DNA of 64,000 nucleotides from Rugamonas rivuli (GTDB taxonomy: Bacteria > Pseudomonadota > Gammaproteobacteria > Burkholderiales > Burkholderiaceae_D): NCBI RefSeq assembly GCF_009380165.1, contig NZ_WHUF01000009.1, positions 1-64,000 on the forward strand. The letters are read 5' to 3'. Under the pieces are notes generated by a model. That model ran no database searches. It saw nothing but the letters and a program-made list of their open reading frames with translations, and was not told where the DNA came from. Positions 26,358-35,982 of the stretch are shown piece after piece. A program made the position numbers and the translations under genes. Numbering within the stretch: position 1 is the stretch's first letter; each line of letters begins with the position of its first letter.

Positions 26358-29300
26358 ATGAGCCTCGTAACAAGCATGAGTACCGACCAGATTGCAGCTC
26401 TGTCGACCCAAACAATTGCTGCTCTCGCGACTTCTGATATTGTTGCGCTCAATTCGGCACAGACCCGGGCACTGACCACGGATCAGACCGCTGCGCTGAC
26501 GACCTCGCAGATCACCGCACTGACCACCAAACAATTGTCGAACGGCTTGACCACCGACCAGATCGTGGCGCTGACGTCGAACCAGGTAGGCGTGCTGAGC
26601 TCGGCTCAGTTCAACGCGCTGGCGACCGAGTCCATCGTCGCCCTGGAAACGGCCGACTTCGCCGCGCTGCGCACCGCCACCATCGCCGGCATCACCACCG
26701 CCCAGATGTCGGTCGTCACGACCGACCAGATCGTCGCGCTGACCACCGCGCAGGCGGCCGCGCTGACCAGCACCCAGGTCATGGGCTTGAGCACCAACGC
26801 CGTCGTGGCGCTGGAATCGGCCGACCTGATCGCGCTGAAGACGGCGGCGATCGCCGCGCTGACCACCGCGCAGTTCACCTCGCTGACCACCGACCAGATC
26901 ACCAACCTGACCACCGCGCAAGTGAGCGCGCTGAGCACCGCCGACCTGGCGTCCGGCCTGACCACCAACCAGATCGTCGCGATGAGCTCGGCCCAGCTGT
27001 CGCTGCTGAGCAGCAACCAGTTCGGCGCGCTGACCACCACCGCCGTCGCCGCCATCGAGACCAACGACCTGGTCGCGATCAAGACCAGCATCATCGCCTC
27101 GCTGAAGACCGCGCAACTGGCGTCGCTGACCACCGACCAGCTGTCCAACCTGACCACCGCCCAGATCGCATCGATCAGCACCGCCAATATGCAGGCGCTG
27201 ACCACCGACCAGGTGGTCGCGCTGTCGTCGCAGCAAGTCGGCACGCTGAGCTCGGCCCAAGTGGCCGCCATGAGCACGCTGAACATCGCCACCATCGAAA
27301 CGGCCGACATCGGTTCGCTGAAAACCTCCGCCATCGCCGCGCTGAGCGTCAACCAGGCCAAGGCCCTGACCACCGACCAGATCGTCGCGCTGGGTTCGGC
27401 CCAGATCGGCTCGCTGACCAGCGCCCAGGTCGCCGCGATGAGCAGCACCCAGATCGCCGCGATTGAAACGGCCGACATCGGTTCGCTGAAGACCGCCGCC
27501 ATCGCCGCCTTCACCACGCAGCAGACCGCCGCGCTGACCACCGACCAGATCGGCGCGATGAGCACCGCGCAATTCGCCGCGATGACCCTGGCCAACCTGA
27601 CCTCGGGCTTGACCACCGACCAGATCGTCGCGATGACTTCGAACCAGTTCGGCGCCTTCAGCACCGCCCAGTTCGGCGCGCTGACGACCACCGACATCGC
27701 CGCCATCGAAACGGCCGACATCGTCGGCCTGAAGACCTCGATCATCGCCGCGCTGAAGACCGGCCAACTGGCGGCGCTGACCACCGACCAGCTGTCCAAC
27801 CTGACCACCGCGCAGATCGCCGCCATCACCACGGCCAATATCCAGGCCTTGACCACCGACCAGGTCGTCGCACTGTCGTCGCAACAGGTCGGCACGCTGA
27901 GCTCGGCTCAAGTGGCCGCCATGAGCACGCTGGACATCGCCACCATCGAAACGGCCGACATCGGCGCGCTGAAAACCGCCGCCATCGCCGCGCTGAGCGT
28001 CAACCAGGCCAAGGCCCTGACCACCGACCAGATCGTCGCGCTGGGTTCGGCCCAGATCGGTTCGCTGACCAGCGCCCAGGTCGCCGCGATGAGCAGCACC
28101 CAGATCGCCGCGATTGAAACGGCCGACATCGGCGCGCTGAAGACCGCCGCCGTCGCCGCCTTCACCACGCAGCAGACCGCCGCGCTGACCACCGACCAGA
28201 TCAGCGCCATGGGCACCGCGCAGTTCGCCGCGATGACCACCGCCAACCTGGCGTCCGGCCTGACCACCGACCAGATCGTGGCCATGACCTCGAACCAGTT
28301 CGGCGCCTTCAACACCGCCCAGTTCAGCGCGCTGTCGACCACCGACATCGCCGCCATCGAAACGGCCGACATCGTCGGCCTGAAGACCTCGATCATCGCC
28401 GCGCTGAAGACCGGCCAACTGGCGGCGCTGACCACCGACCAGCTGTCCAACCTGACCACGTCGCAGATTTCCGCGATCACCACGGCCAACATCCAGGCCC
28501 TGACCACCGACCAGGTCGTCGCGCTGTCGTCGCTGCAGATCGGCACGCTGAGCTCGGCCCAGGTCGCCGCCATGAGCACGCTGGACATCGCCACCATCGA
28601 AACGGCCGACATCGGTTCGCTGAAAACCGCCGCCATCGCCGCGCTGTCGACCAACCAGGCCAAGGCCCTGACCACCGACCAGATCGTCGCACTGGGCTCG
28701 GGCCAGATCGGCGCGCTCACCAGCACCCAGGTCGGCGCGATGACCAGCACCCAGATCGCCGCGATTGAAACGGCCGATATCGGCGCGCTGAAAACCGCCG
28801 CCATCGCCGCCTTCACCACGCAGCAGACCGCCGCGCTGACCACCGACCAGATCACCGTGATGGGCACCGCGCAGTTCGCCGCGATGACCACCGCCAACCT
28901 GGCGTCCGGCCTGACCACCGACCAGATCGTCGCGATGAGCTCGAACCAGTTCGGCGCCCTCAACACCGCGCAATTCAGCGCGCTGTCGACCACCGACATC
29001 GCCGCCATTGAAACGGCCGACATCATCGGCCTGAAGACGTCGATCATCGCCGCGCTGAAAACCGGCCAACTGGCGGCGCTGACCACCGACCAGCTGTCCA
29101 ACCTGACCACGGCGCAGATTTCCGCGATCACCACGGCCAATATCCAGGCCCTGACCACCGACCAGGTCGTCGCGCTGTCGTCGCTGCAAGTCGGCGCGCT
29201 GAGCTCGGCCCAGGTCGCGGCCATGAGCACGCTGGACATCGCCACCATCGAAACGGCCGACATCGGTTCGCTGAAAACCGCCGCCATCGCCGGCCTGTCG

Positions 29301-32300
29301 ACCGGCCAGGCCAAGGCCTTGACGACCGACCAGATCGTCGCGCTGGGTTCGGCCCAGATCGGCGCGCTCACCAGCGCCCAGGTCGGCGCGATGAGCAGCA
29401 CCCAGATCGCCGCGATTGAAACGGCCGACATCGGCGCGCTGAAAACCGCCGCCATCGCCGCCTTCACCACGCAGCAGACCGCCGCGCTGACCACCGACCA
29501 GATCACCGCCCTGGGCACCGCGCAATTCGCCGCGATGACCACCGCCAACCTGGCCTCGGGCTTGACGACCGACCAGATCGTCGCGATGAACTCCAACCAG
29601 TTCGGCGCCCTCAACACCGCGCAATTCAGCGCGCTGTCGACCACCGACATCGCCGCCATCGAAACGGCCGACATCGTGGGCCTGAAGACCTCGATCATCG
29701 CCGCGCTGAAGACCGGCCAACTGGCGGCGCTGACCACCGACCAGCTGTCCAACCTGACCACGTCGCAGATTTCCGCGATCACCACGGCCAATATCCAGGC
29801 CCTGACCACCGACCAGGTCGTCGCACTGTCGTCGCTGCAAGTCGGCGCGCTGAGCTCGGCCCAGGTAGCGGCCATGAGCACGCTGGACATCGCCACCATC
29901 GAAACGGCCGACATCGGTTCGCTGAAAACCGCCGCCATCGCCGCGCTGTCGACCAACCAGGCCAAGGCCTTGACCACCGACCAGATCGTCGCACTGGGCT
30001 CGGGCCAGATCGGCGCGCTCACCAGCGCCCAGGTCGGCGCGATGAGCAGCACCCAGATCGCCGCGATTGAAACGGCCGACCTCGGCGCGCTGAAGACCGC
30101 CGCCATCGCCGCCTTCACCACGCAGCAGACCGCCGCGCTGACCACCGACCAGATCACCGTGCTGAGCACCGCGCAATTCGCCGCGATGACCACCGCCAAC
30201 CTGGCCTCGGGTCTGACCACCGACCAGATCGTCGCGATGAGCTCGGCGCAGTTCGGCGCCCTGAACTCCAACCAGTTCGGCGCGCTGTCGACCACCGACA
30301 TCGCCGCCATCGAAACGGCCGATATCGTGGGCTTGAAAACCGCTATCATCGCTTCGCTGAAGACCGGCCAACTGGCGGCGCTGACCACCGACCAGCTGTC
30401 CAACCTGACCACCGCGCAGATCGCCGCGATCACCACGGCCAACATCCAGGCCCTGACCACCGACCAGGTCGTCGCACTGTCGTCGCAACAGGTAGGCGCG
30501 CTGAGCTCGGCTCAAGTGGCCGCCCTGAGCACGCTGAACATCGCCACCATCGAAACGGCCGACATCGGCGCGCTGAAAACCTCGGCCATCGGCGCACTGT
30601 CGACCGGCCAGGCCAAGGCCCTGACCACCGACCAGATCGTCGCGCTGGGTTCGGCACAGATCGGCGCGCTGAACAGCCTGCAGATCGGCTCGATGACCAG
30701 CACCCAGGTCGCCGCGATTGAAACGGCCGACATCGGCGCGCTGAAAACCGCCGTCATCGCCGCCCTGAGCACGCAGCAGACCGCCGCGCTGACCACCGAC
30801 CAGATCACCGCCCTGAGCACCGGCCAGTTCGCCGCGATGACCACCGCCAACCTGGCTTCGGGTCTGACCACCGACCAGATCGTCGCGATGAGCTCGGCCC
30901 AGTTCGGCGCCCTGAGCTCCAACCAGTTCGGCGCGCTGTCGACGCTGGACATCGCCGCCATCGAAACGGCCGATATCGTGGGCCTGAAAACCGCTATCAT
31001 CGCTTCGCTGAAGACCGGCCAACTGGCGGCGCTGACCACCGACCAGCTGTCCAACCTGACCACCGGCCAGATCGCCGCCATCACCACGGCCAACATCCAG
31101 GCCCTGACCACCGACCAGATCGTCGCCCTGGCGTCGCAACAGGTAGGCGCGCTGAGCTCGGCTCAAGTGGCCGCCCTGAGCACGCTGAACATCGCCACCA
31201 TCGAAACGGCCGACATCGGCGCGCTGAAAACCTCGGCCATCGGCGCACTGTCGACCGGCCAGGCCAAGGCCCTGACCACCGACCAGATCGTTGCGCTGGG
31301 TTCGGGCCAGATCGGCGCGCTGACCAGCCTGCAGATCGGTTCCATGACCAGCACCCAGATCGCCGCGATTGAAACGGCCGACATCGGCGCGCTGAAAACC
31401 GCCGCCATCGCCGCCTTCACCACGCAGCAGACCGCCGCGCTGACCACCGACCAGATCGGCGCCATGAGCACCGCGCAGTTCGCCGCGATGACCACCGCCA
31501 ACCTGGCCTCGGGCCTGACCACCGACCAGATCGTCGCGATGAGCTCGGTGCAGTTCGGCGCCCTGAACTCCAACCAGTTCGGCGCGCTGTCGACCACCGA
31601 CATCGCCGCGATCGAAACGGCCGACATCGTGGGCTTGAAAACCGCTATCATCGCCGCGCTGAAGACCGGCCAACTGGCGGCGCTGACCACCGACCAGCTG
31701 TCCAACCTGACCACCGGCCAGATCGCCGCCATCACCACGGCCAACATCCAGGCCCTGACCACCGACCAGGTCGTCGCGCTGAGCTCGCTGCAAATCGGCA
31801 CCCTGAGCTCGGCTCAAGTGGCCGCCCTGAGCACGCTGGACGTCGCCACCATCGAAACGGCCGACATCGGCGCGCTGAAAACCTCGGCCATCGGCGCACT
31901 GTCGACCGGCCAGGCCAAGGCCCTGACCACCGACCAGATCGTCGCGCTGGGTTCGGCACAGATCGGCGCGCTGACCAGCCTGCAGATCGGTTCCATGACC
32001 AGCACCCAGGTCGCCGCGATTGAAACGGCCGACATCGGCGCGCTGAAAACCGCCGTCATCGCCGCCCTGAGCACGCAGCAGGTGGCCGGCCTGACGACCG
32101 ACCAGATCGGCGCGCTGAGCACCGCCCAGCTCGCCGCGATGACCACCGCCAACCTGGCTTCCGGCCTGACCACGGATCAAGTGGTGGCGCTGACGTCCAG
32201 CCAGCTGGCCGTGCTGAGCACCGCACAGGTCAACGCGCTGACCACCAACGATATCGCCGCCATCGAAACGGCCGACATCGGTGCGCTGAAAACCTCGGTC

Positions 32301-33629
32301 ATCTCGACCCTGCGTTCGGCCCAGGTCGCCGCACTGACCACCGACCAGATCTCGGTACTGAGCACCGGCCAGATCGCCGCCCTGAGCACCGCCAACCTGT
32401 CGTCGGCGCTCAGCACCGACCAGGCCGTGGCGCTGACCACGACCCAGGTCGCGGTACTGAGCTCGGCTCAACTGAGCTCGCTGACCACCAACGCCATCGC
32501 GGCGCTGGGCACGGAAGACATCACCGTGCTGCGCACCTCGGTGCTGTCGGGTCTGCAGACCGCCCAGGTGGCCGCGCTGACGACCGACCAGATCGTCGCG
32601 CTGTCGAGCCAGCAGGTTGCTGTGCTGAGCTCGAACCAGGTCAAGGCCCTGTCGACCAACCAGATCGCCGCCATCGAAACGGCCGACCTGGTGGGCATGA
32701 AGTCCGGCGCGATTGCCGCGCTGAGCACTTCGCAGATCCGCGCCCTGACGACCGACCAGATCCACGCGCTGACCACGCAGCAAGTCTGCTCGATCACCAG
32801 CGCCCAGGTGCCTGGCCTGTCGACCGACCAGATCGCCGCGCTGCCTTCGCCACTGGGTACGCCGATCGTGCTGGACCTGAACAACAACGGCATCAACACC
32901 CTGGGCCTGTCGGCTGGCGTGAACTTCGATCTGAATGCCACCGGCACCAAGGTCAACACCGGCTGGGTGGGCGGCGGCGACGGCCTGCTGGCCCTGGACC
33001 GCAACCATGACGGCGTCATCAACGACGGCGGCGAGTTGTTCGGTTCGGGCACCACGCTGGCCAACGGTCAGAAAGCGACCAACGGCTACAGCGCACTGGC
33101 TGAGCTCGACACCAACCACGACGGTGTCATCGACGCCAAGGACAGCGCCTACGCCGACCTGCGTGTCTGGGTCGACGGCAACGCCGACGGTGTCAGCCAG
33201 GCCGACGAGCTGAAGTCGCTGAAGGATCTGGGCATCACCAAGCTGAACCTGGACGCCAAGGAAAACGCCTCGCTCAACAACGGCAACATCGTCGGCATCA
33301 CCTCGACCTACGAGACCGCCGACGGCGCCAGCCACGCGGCAGCGGACGTCTGGTTCCAGACCGGCGCGGCGACCACCAGCCTGACCTCCTCGGTCAGCGG
33401 CCTGGCCTCGGCGATGTCGAGCTTCGATGCGGCGGCGGCAGCGACCACCGGCGCGACCAAGCTGGAAGTGCCGAACAGCGTCAACACCGCGGTGGCGGCG
33501 ATGGCCGATGCGATCAGCAGCTACGACAACAAGCTGACCGCGACGACCAGCCAGGCTGCCAGCGAGGAAACGCTGCGACTCAAAGCGCTGCAGGGCGGCA
33601 ACCACCAGGGCTTCCTGGCTACCAAGTAA
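26358..33629 (+). CDS. Giant octapeptide-repeat protein 2, predicted type I secreted, calcium-binding C-terminus
   Basis: The protein has 2423 residues from ATG 26358, whose MSLVTSMSTDQ parallels MSFVTTFTTEQ of the first protein. The architecture is the same: about 270 octapeptides, then near residue 2168 a TPIVLDLNNNGINT calcium-binding domain with EF-hand-like loops, and the shared ending LRLKALQ...GFLA. The repeats differ in flavour, with Asp/Gln (TTDQIVAL), Met and Lys-Thr (LKTAAIAAF) more common. Each long unit holds one nonapeptide (TTANLASGL), which makes the higher-order period 217 residues. A Cys occurs near the end of the repeats (QQVCSIT). The two genes are ancient paralogues whose repeat arrays expanded separately, while their C-terminal domains stayed nearly the same. 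Confidence 0.9.
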   Translation: MSLVTSMSTDQIAALSTQTIAALATSDIVALNSAQTRALTTDQTAALTTSQITALTTKQLSNGLTTDQIVALTSNQVGVLSSAQFNALATESIVALETADFAALRTATIAGITTAQMSVVTTDQIVALTTAQAAALTSTQVMGLSTNAVVALESADLIALKTAAIAALTTAQFTSLTTDQITNLTTAQVSALSTADLASGLTTNQIVAMSSAQLSLLSSNQFGALTTTAVAAIETNDLVAIKTSIIASLKTAQLASLTTDQLSNLTTAQIASISTANMQALTTDQVVALSSQQVGTLSSAQVAAMSTLNIATIETADIGSLKTSAIAALSVNQAKALTTDQIVALGSAQIGSLTSAQVAAMSSTQIAAIETADIGSLKTAAIAAFTTQQTAALTTDQIGAMSTAQFAAMTLANLTSGLTTDQIVAMTSNQFGAFSTAQFGALTTTDIAAIETADIVGLKTSIIAALKTGQLAALTTDQLSNLTTAQIAAITTANIQALTTDQVVALSSQQVGTLSSAQVAAMSTLDIATIETADIGALKTAAIAALSVNQAKALTTDQIVALGSAQIGSLTSAQVAAMSSTQIAAIETADIGALKTAAVAAFTTQQTAALTTDQISAMGTAQFAAMTTANLASGLTTDQIVAMTSNQFGAFNTAQFSALSTTDIAAIETADIVGLKTSIIAALKTGQLAALTTDQLSNLTTSQISAITTANIQALTTDQVVALSSLQIGTLSSAQVAAMSTLDIATIETADIGSLKTAAIAALSTNQAKALTTDQIVALGSGQIGALTSTQVGAMTSTQIAAIETADIGALKTAAIAAFTTQQTAALTTDQITVMGTAQFAAMTTANLASGLTTDQIVAMSSNQFGALNTAQFSALSTTDIAAIETADIIGLKTSIIAALKTGQLAALTTDQLSNLTTAQISAITTANIQALTTDQVVALSSLQVGALSSAQVAAMSTLDIATIETADIGSLKTAAIAGLSTGQAKALTTDQIVALGSAQIGALTSAQVGAMSSTQIAAIETADIGALKTAAIAAFTTQQTAALTTDQITALGTAQFAAMTTANLASGLTTDQIVAMNSNQFGALNTAQFSALSTTDIAAIETADIVGLKTSIIAALKTGQLAALTTDQLSNLTTSQISAITTANIQALTTDQVVALSSLQVGALSSAQVAAMSTLDIATIETADIGSLKTAAIAALSTNQAKALTTDQIVALGSGQIGALTSAQVGAMSSTQIAAIETADLGALKTAAIAAFTTQQTAALTTDQITVLSTAQFAAMTTANLASGLTTDQIVAMSSAQFGALNSNQFGALSTTDIAAIETADIVGLKTAIIASLKTGQLAALTTDQLSNLTTAQIAAITTANIQALTTDQVVALSSQQVGALSSAQVAALSTLNIATIETADIGALKTSAIGALSTGQAKALTTDQIVALGSAQIGALNSLQIGSMTSTQVAAIETADIGALKTAVIAALSTQQTAALTTDQITALSTGQFAAMTTANLASGLTTDQIVAMSSAQFGALSSNQFGALSTLDIAAIETADIVGLKTAIIASLKTGQLAALTTDQLSNLTTGQIAAITTANIQALTTDQIVALASQQVGALSSAQVAALSTLNIATIETADIGALKTSAIGALSTGQAKALTTDQIVALGSGQIGALTSLQIGSMTSTQIAAIETADIGALKTAAIAAFTTQQTAALTTDQIGAMSTAQFAAMTTANLASGLTTDQIVAMSSVQFGALNSNQFGALSTTDIAAIETADIVGLKTAIIAALKTGQLAALTTDQLSNLTTGQIAAITTANIQALTTDQVVALSSLQIGTLSSAQVAALSTLDVATIETADIGALKTSAIGALSTGQAKALTTDQIVALGSAQIGALTSLQIGSMTSTQVAAIETADIGALKTAVIAALSTQQVAGLTTDQIGALSTAQLAAMTTANLASGLTTDQVVALTSSQLAVLSTAQVNALTTNDIAAIETADIGALKTSVISTLRSAQVAALTTDQISVLSTGQIAALSTANLSSALSTDQAVALTTTQVAVLSSAQLSSLTTNAIAALGTEDITVLRTSVLSGLQTAQVAALTTDQIVALSSQQVAVLSSNQVKALSTNQIAAIETADLVGMKSGAIAALSTSQIRALTTDQIHALTTQQVCSITSAQVPGLSTDQIAALPSPLGTPIVLDLNNNGINTLGLSAGVNFDLNATGTKVNTGWVGGGDGLLALDRNHDGVINDGGELFGSGTTLANGQKATNGYSALAELDTNHDGVIDAKDSAYADLRVWVDGNADGVSQADELKSLKDLGITKLNLDAKENASLNNGNIVGITSTYETADGASHAAADVWFQTGAATTSLTSSVSGLASAMSSFDAAAAATTGATKLEVPNSVNTAVAAMADAISSYDNKLTATTSQAASEETLRLKALQGGNHQGFLATK
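27057..32265 (+). repeat. Higher-order 651-bp tandem repeat in giant gene 2
   Basis: The marker Ile-Glu-Thr-x-Asp begins at 27057, 27708, 28359, 29010, 29661, 30312, 30963, 31614 and 32265. All eight intervals are exactly 651 bp, that is 26 octapeptides plus one nonapeptide. Neighbouring units are near-identical in DNA over long stretches (for example after 30312 and 30963), so the array looks recently expanded or homogenised. Confidence 0.92.
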
Positions 33630-33663
33630 GCACTCAGCTAGCCGCTTCCTGAACGGAAGTAAG

Positions 33664-33698
33664 AGCGGCAAGGCCTGCGGGCCTTGCCGCTTTTTTTT
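33664..33698 (+). terminator. Strong rho-independent terminator after giant gene 2
   Basis: GCGGCAAGGCC pairs with GGCCTTGCCGC around a TGCG loop, followed by eight T. It lies 35 bp after the stop codon. It separates the giant gene from the secretion genes that start at 33832. Confidence 0.92.
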
Positions 33699-33831
33699 AT
33701 GCCCCGAACAGGTTGGTAAACCGGGCTGTGTTTCTACAACACAAAAAGCTCCGGGAAGTACCCCACTGGGTTAGAATCCGAAGGCTGGCACGATAGTGCG
33801 CTAATGCAAGCTTTTTTCATTAACCAGGCCT

Positions 33832-35982
33832 ATGCACGATAAATTCCCCCACACCGCGATCCAGTGTCTGACTGCCATCGCGCAGCATCATGGTCTGCAA
33901 ATCAATCCCGAGCGACTGATCGACGACTACGCGCTGCGCGCCGAGGAACCGGGCACCGGGGCCTTGCTGCGCATCGCCTCGGACATCGGCCTCAAGGCCA
34001 AGGCCGACAAGCTGACGTGGTCGCGCCTGATGGCGCAGGGCGGCGTGTTCCCGCTGATGGCGCGCCTGGTCGACGGCAATATGGTGATCGCGGTCGGCGT
34101 CAAGCCGGGTGACAACGGCGCCGAAGACCAGGTGGCCGTGCTCAACCCCGCCAACGCCAATGCCGCCGTGGTCATGGTCGGCCGCGCCGACTTCGAAAAG
34201 CGCTGGGGCGGCGACGTGCTGTTCATCAAACGCCAGCACAAGTTGAACGACCCCAACCAGCCGTTCGGCCTGCGCTGGTTCATCCCGGAAATCCTGAAAC
34301 AAAAATCGGCGTTCCGCGACATCTTCATCGCCGCCATCGCCATGCAGCTGCTGGCGCTGGCCTCGCCGATCTTCTTCCAGCTGGTGATCGACAAGGTGCT
34401 GACGCACCAGAGCGTCACCACCTTGCAGGTGCTGGCGGTGGGCATCGTCGCCGCGCTGGTGTTCGACGCCACCTTCGGCTTCCTGCGCCAGACGCTGACG
34501 CTGGCCGCCTCCAACAAGATCGACATGCGCCTGACGCGCCGCGTGTTCAGCCACCTGCTGTCGCTGCCGATCGACTTTTTTGAAACCACCAGCGCCGGCG
34601 TGGTCACGCGCCACATGCAGCAGCTGGAAAAAATCCGCAGCTTCCTGACCGGCCGCCTGTTCTTCACCGCGCTCGACCTGATCGCGCTGCTGGTGTTCGT
34701 GCCGATACTGTTCAGTTACTCGTTCAAGCTGGCCATGATCGTGCTGCTGTTCGCCGGCATGATCGCGGCGGTGGTGATGGCCATGGTGCCGACCTTCCAG
34801 CGCCGCTTGAACGCGCTGTATTCGGCCGAGGGCCAGCGCCAGGGCATGCTGGTGGAAACCATCCACGGCATGCGTACCGTCAAGGCGCTGGCGATCGAGC
34901 CGTCGCAGCGCCGCATCTGGGACCAGCGCTCGGCCGAAGCCATCACCATGCACTTCCGCGTCGGCCAGATTTCCATCGCCGGCAACGCCGTCACCGATTT
35001 CCTCGGCAAGCTGCTGCCGGTCACGCTGATCGTGGTCGGCGCCGCCGACGTGTTCGACAGCACGCTGTCGGTGGGCGCGCTGATCGCCTTCCAGATGCTG
35101 TCCGGCCGCGTCACGCAGCCGCTGATCTCCATCGTCGGCCTGGTCAACGAATACCAGGAAACCGCGCTGTCGGTGCGCATGCTGGGCGAGGTGATGAACC
35201 GCGCGCCCGAAGGCCGCGCCGGCGCCAACGGCCTGCGTCCTATCCTGCAGGGCGAGATCCGCTTCGACGACGTCACCTTCCGCTACCCGGGCGCGCAGGC
35301 GATGGCGCTGGACAAGGCCCGCTTCACCATCGAGCCGGGCACGGTGGTCGGCATCGTCGGCCGCTCCGGCTCCGGCAAGACCACCCTGACCAAACTGATC
35401 CAGGGCCTGTACCCGGTGCAGGAAGGCATCGTCCGCTTCGACGGCATCGATGCCCGCGAGATCGAGCTGTCGCACCTGCGGCGCCAGATCGGCGTCGTGT
35501 TGCAGGAGAACTTCCTGTTCCGCGGCACGGTGCGCGAAAACCTGTCCGTCACCAAGCCGGACGCCACGTTTGAAGAGCTGGTCGAAGCGGCGGCCGCGGC
35601 CGGCGCCGACGAATTCATCGAACGCCTGCCGATGGGCTACGACACCGTGCTCGAAGAGAACGCGTCCAACCTGTCCGGCGGCCAGAAGCAGCGGCTGTCG
35701 ATCGCCCGCACCTTGGTGGCCAAGCCGCGCATCCTGATCCTGGACGAAGCGGCCTCGGCGCTGGACCCGGAATCGGAAGCCATCTTCATCAGCAACCTGT
35801 CGCGCATCGCGGTGGGCCGCACGGTGGTGATGATCTCGCACCGCCTGTCGACGCTGGTCAACGCCGACAAGATCATGGTCATGCAACAGGGCCGGCTGAT
35901 GGATGCCGGCCGCCACGAAGAACTGCTCACCCGTAGCGACACTTACCAGCACTTATGGAACCAGCAAACAAGTCACCTCTAA
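33832..35982 (+). CDS. Type I secretion ABC transporter with degenerate C39 domain (HlyB-like)
   Basis: The protein has 716 residues. An N-terminal C39-like domain of about 130 residues comes first, then six transmembrane helices, then the nucleotide-binding domain: GRSGSGKTT at residue 510, LSGGQ at 614, ILILDEA with Asp at 638, and His670 in the H-loop. In the C39 domain the segment TAIQCLTAIAQHHG aligns with the peptidase motif so that Thr stands where the catalytic Cys should be. It is thus a non-cleaving C39-like domain, as in HlyB, that binds unprocessed substrates with C-terminal signals. The neighbouring giant proteins are the obvious cargo. Start codon by position; the ribosome site is weak. 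Confidence 0.93.
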   Translation: MHDKFPHTAIQCLTAIAQHHGLQINPERLIDDYALRAEEPGTGALLRIASDIGLKAKADKLTWSRLMAQGGVFPLMARLVDGNMVIAVGVKPGDNGAEDQVAVLNPANANAAVVMVGRADFEKRWGGDVLFIKRQHKLNDPNQPFGLRWFIPEILKQKSAFRDIFIAAIAMQLLALASPIFFQLVIDKVLTHQSVTTLQVLAVGIVAALVFDATFGFLRQTLTLAASNKIDMRLTRRVFSHLLSLPIDFFETTSAGVVTRHMQQLEKIRSFLTGRLFFTALDLIALLVFVPILFSYSFKLAMIVLLFAGMIAAVVMAMVPTFQRRLNALYSAEGQRQGMLVETIHGMRTVKALAIEPSQRRIWDQRSAEAITMHFRVGQISIAGNAVTDFLGKLLPVTLIVVGAADVFDSTLSVGALIAFQMLSGRVTQPLISIVGLVNEYQETALSVRMLGEVMNRAPEGRAGANGLRPILQGEIRFDDVTFRYPGAQAMALDKARFTIEPGTVVGIVGRSGSGKTTLTKLIQGLYPVQEGIVRFDGIDAREIELSHLRRQIGVVLQENFLFRGTVRENLSVTKPDATFEELVEAAAAAGADEFIERLPMGYDTVLEENASNLSGGQKQRLSIARTLVAKPRILILDEAASALDPESEAIFISNLSRIAVGRTVVMISHRLSTLVNADKIMVMQQGRLMDAGRHEELLTRSDTYQHLWNQQTSHL

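Noticed and set aside
18680..32860. Ice-nucleation protein
   Set aside because: Those also use octapeptides, but with an AGYGST-type consensus and 16/48-residue periods; here the consensus and periods (216 and 217) differ.
18680..33000. CRISPR array or other spacer-repeat structure
   Set aside because: The 24-bp repeats are contiguous, coding and degenerate, with no unique spacers and no cas genes.
26325..33671. Minus-strand open frame of 2448 codons across giant gene 2
   Set aside because: Same reason: the repeat unit lacks antisense stops, so the frame is open automatically.
33699..33831. Promoter for the type I secretion operon (TAGAAT at 33772)
   Set aside because: No matching -35 at a suitable distance, so I did not list it; the operon surely needs a promoter after the strong terminator.
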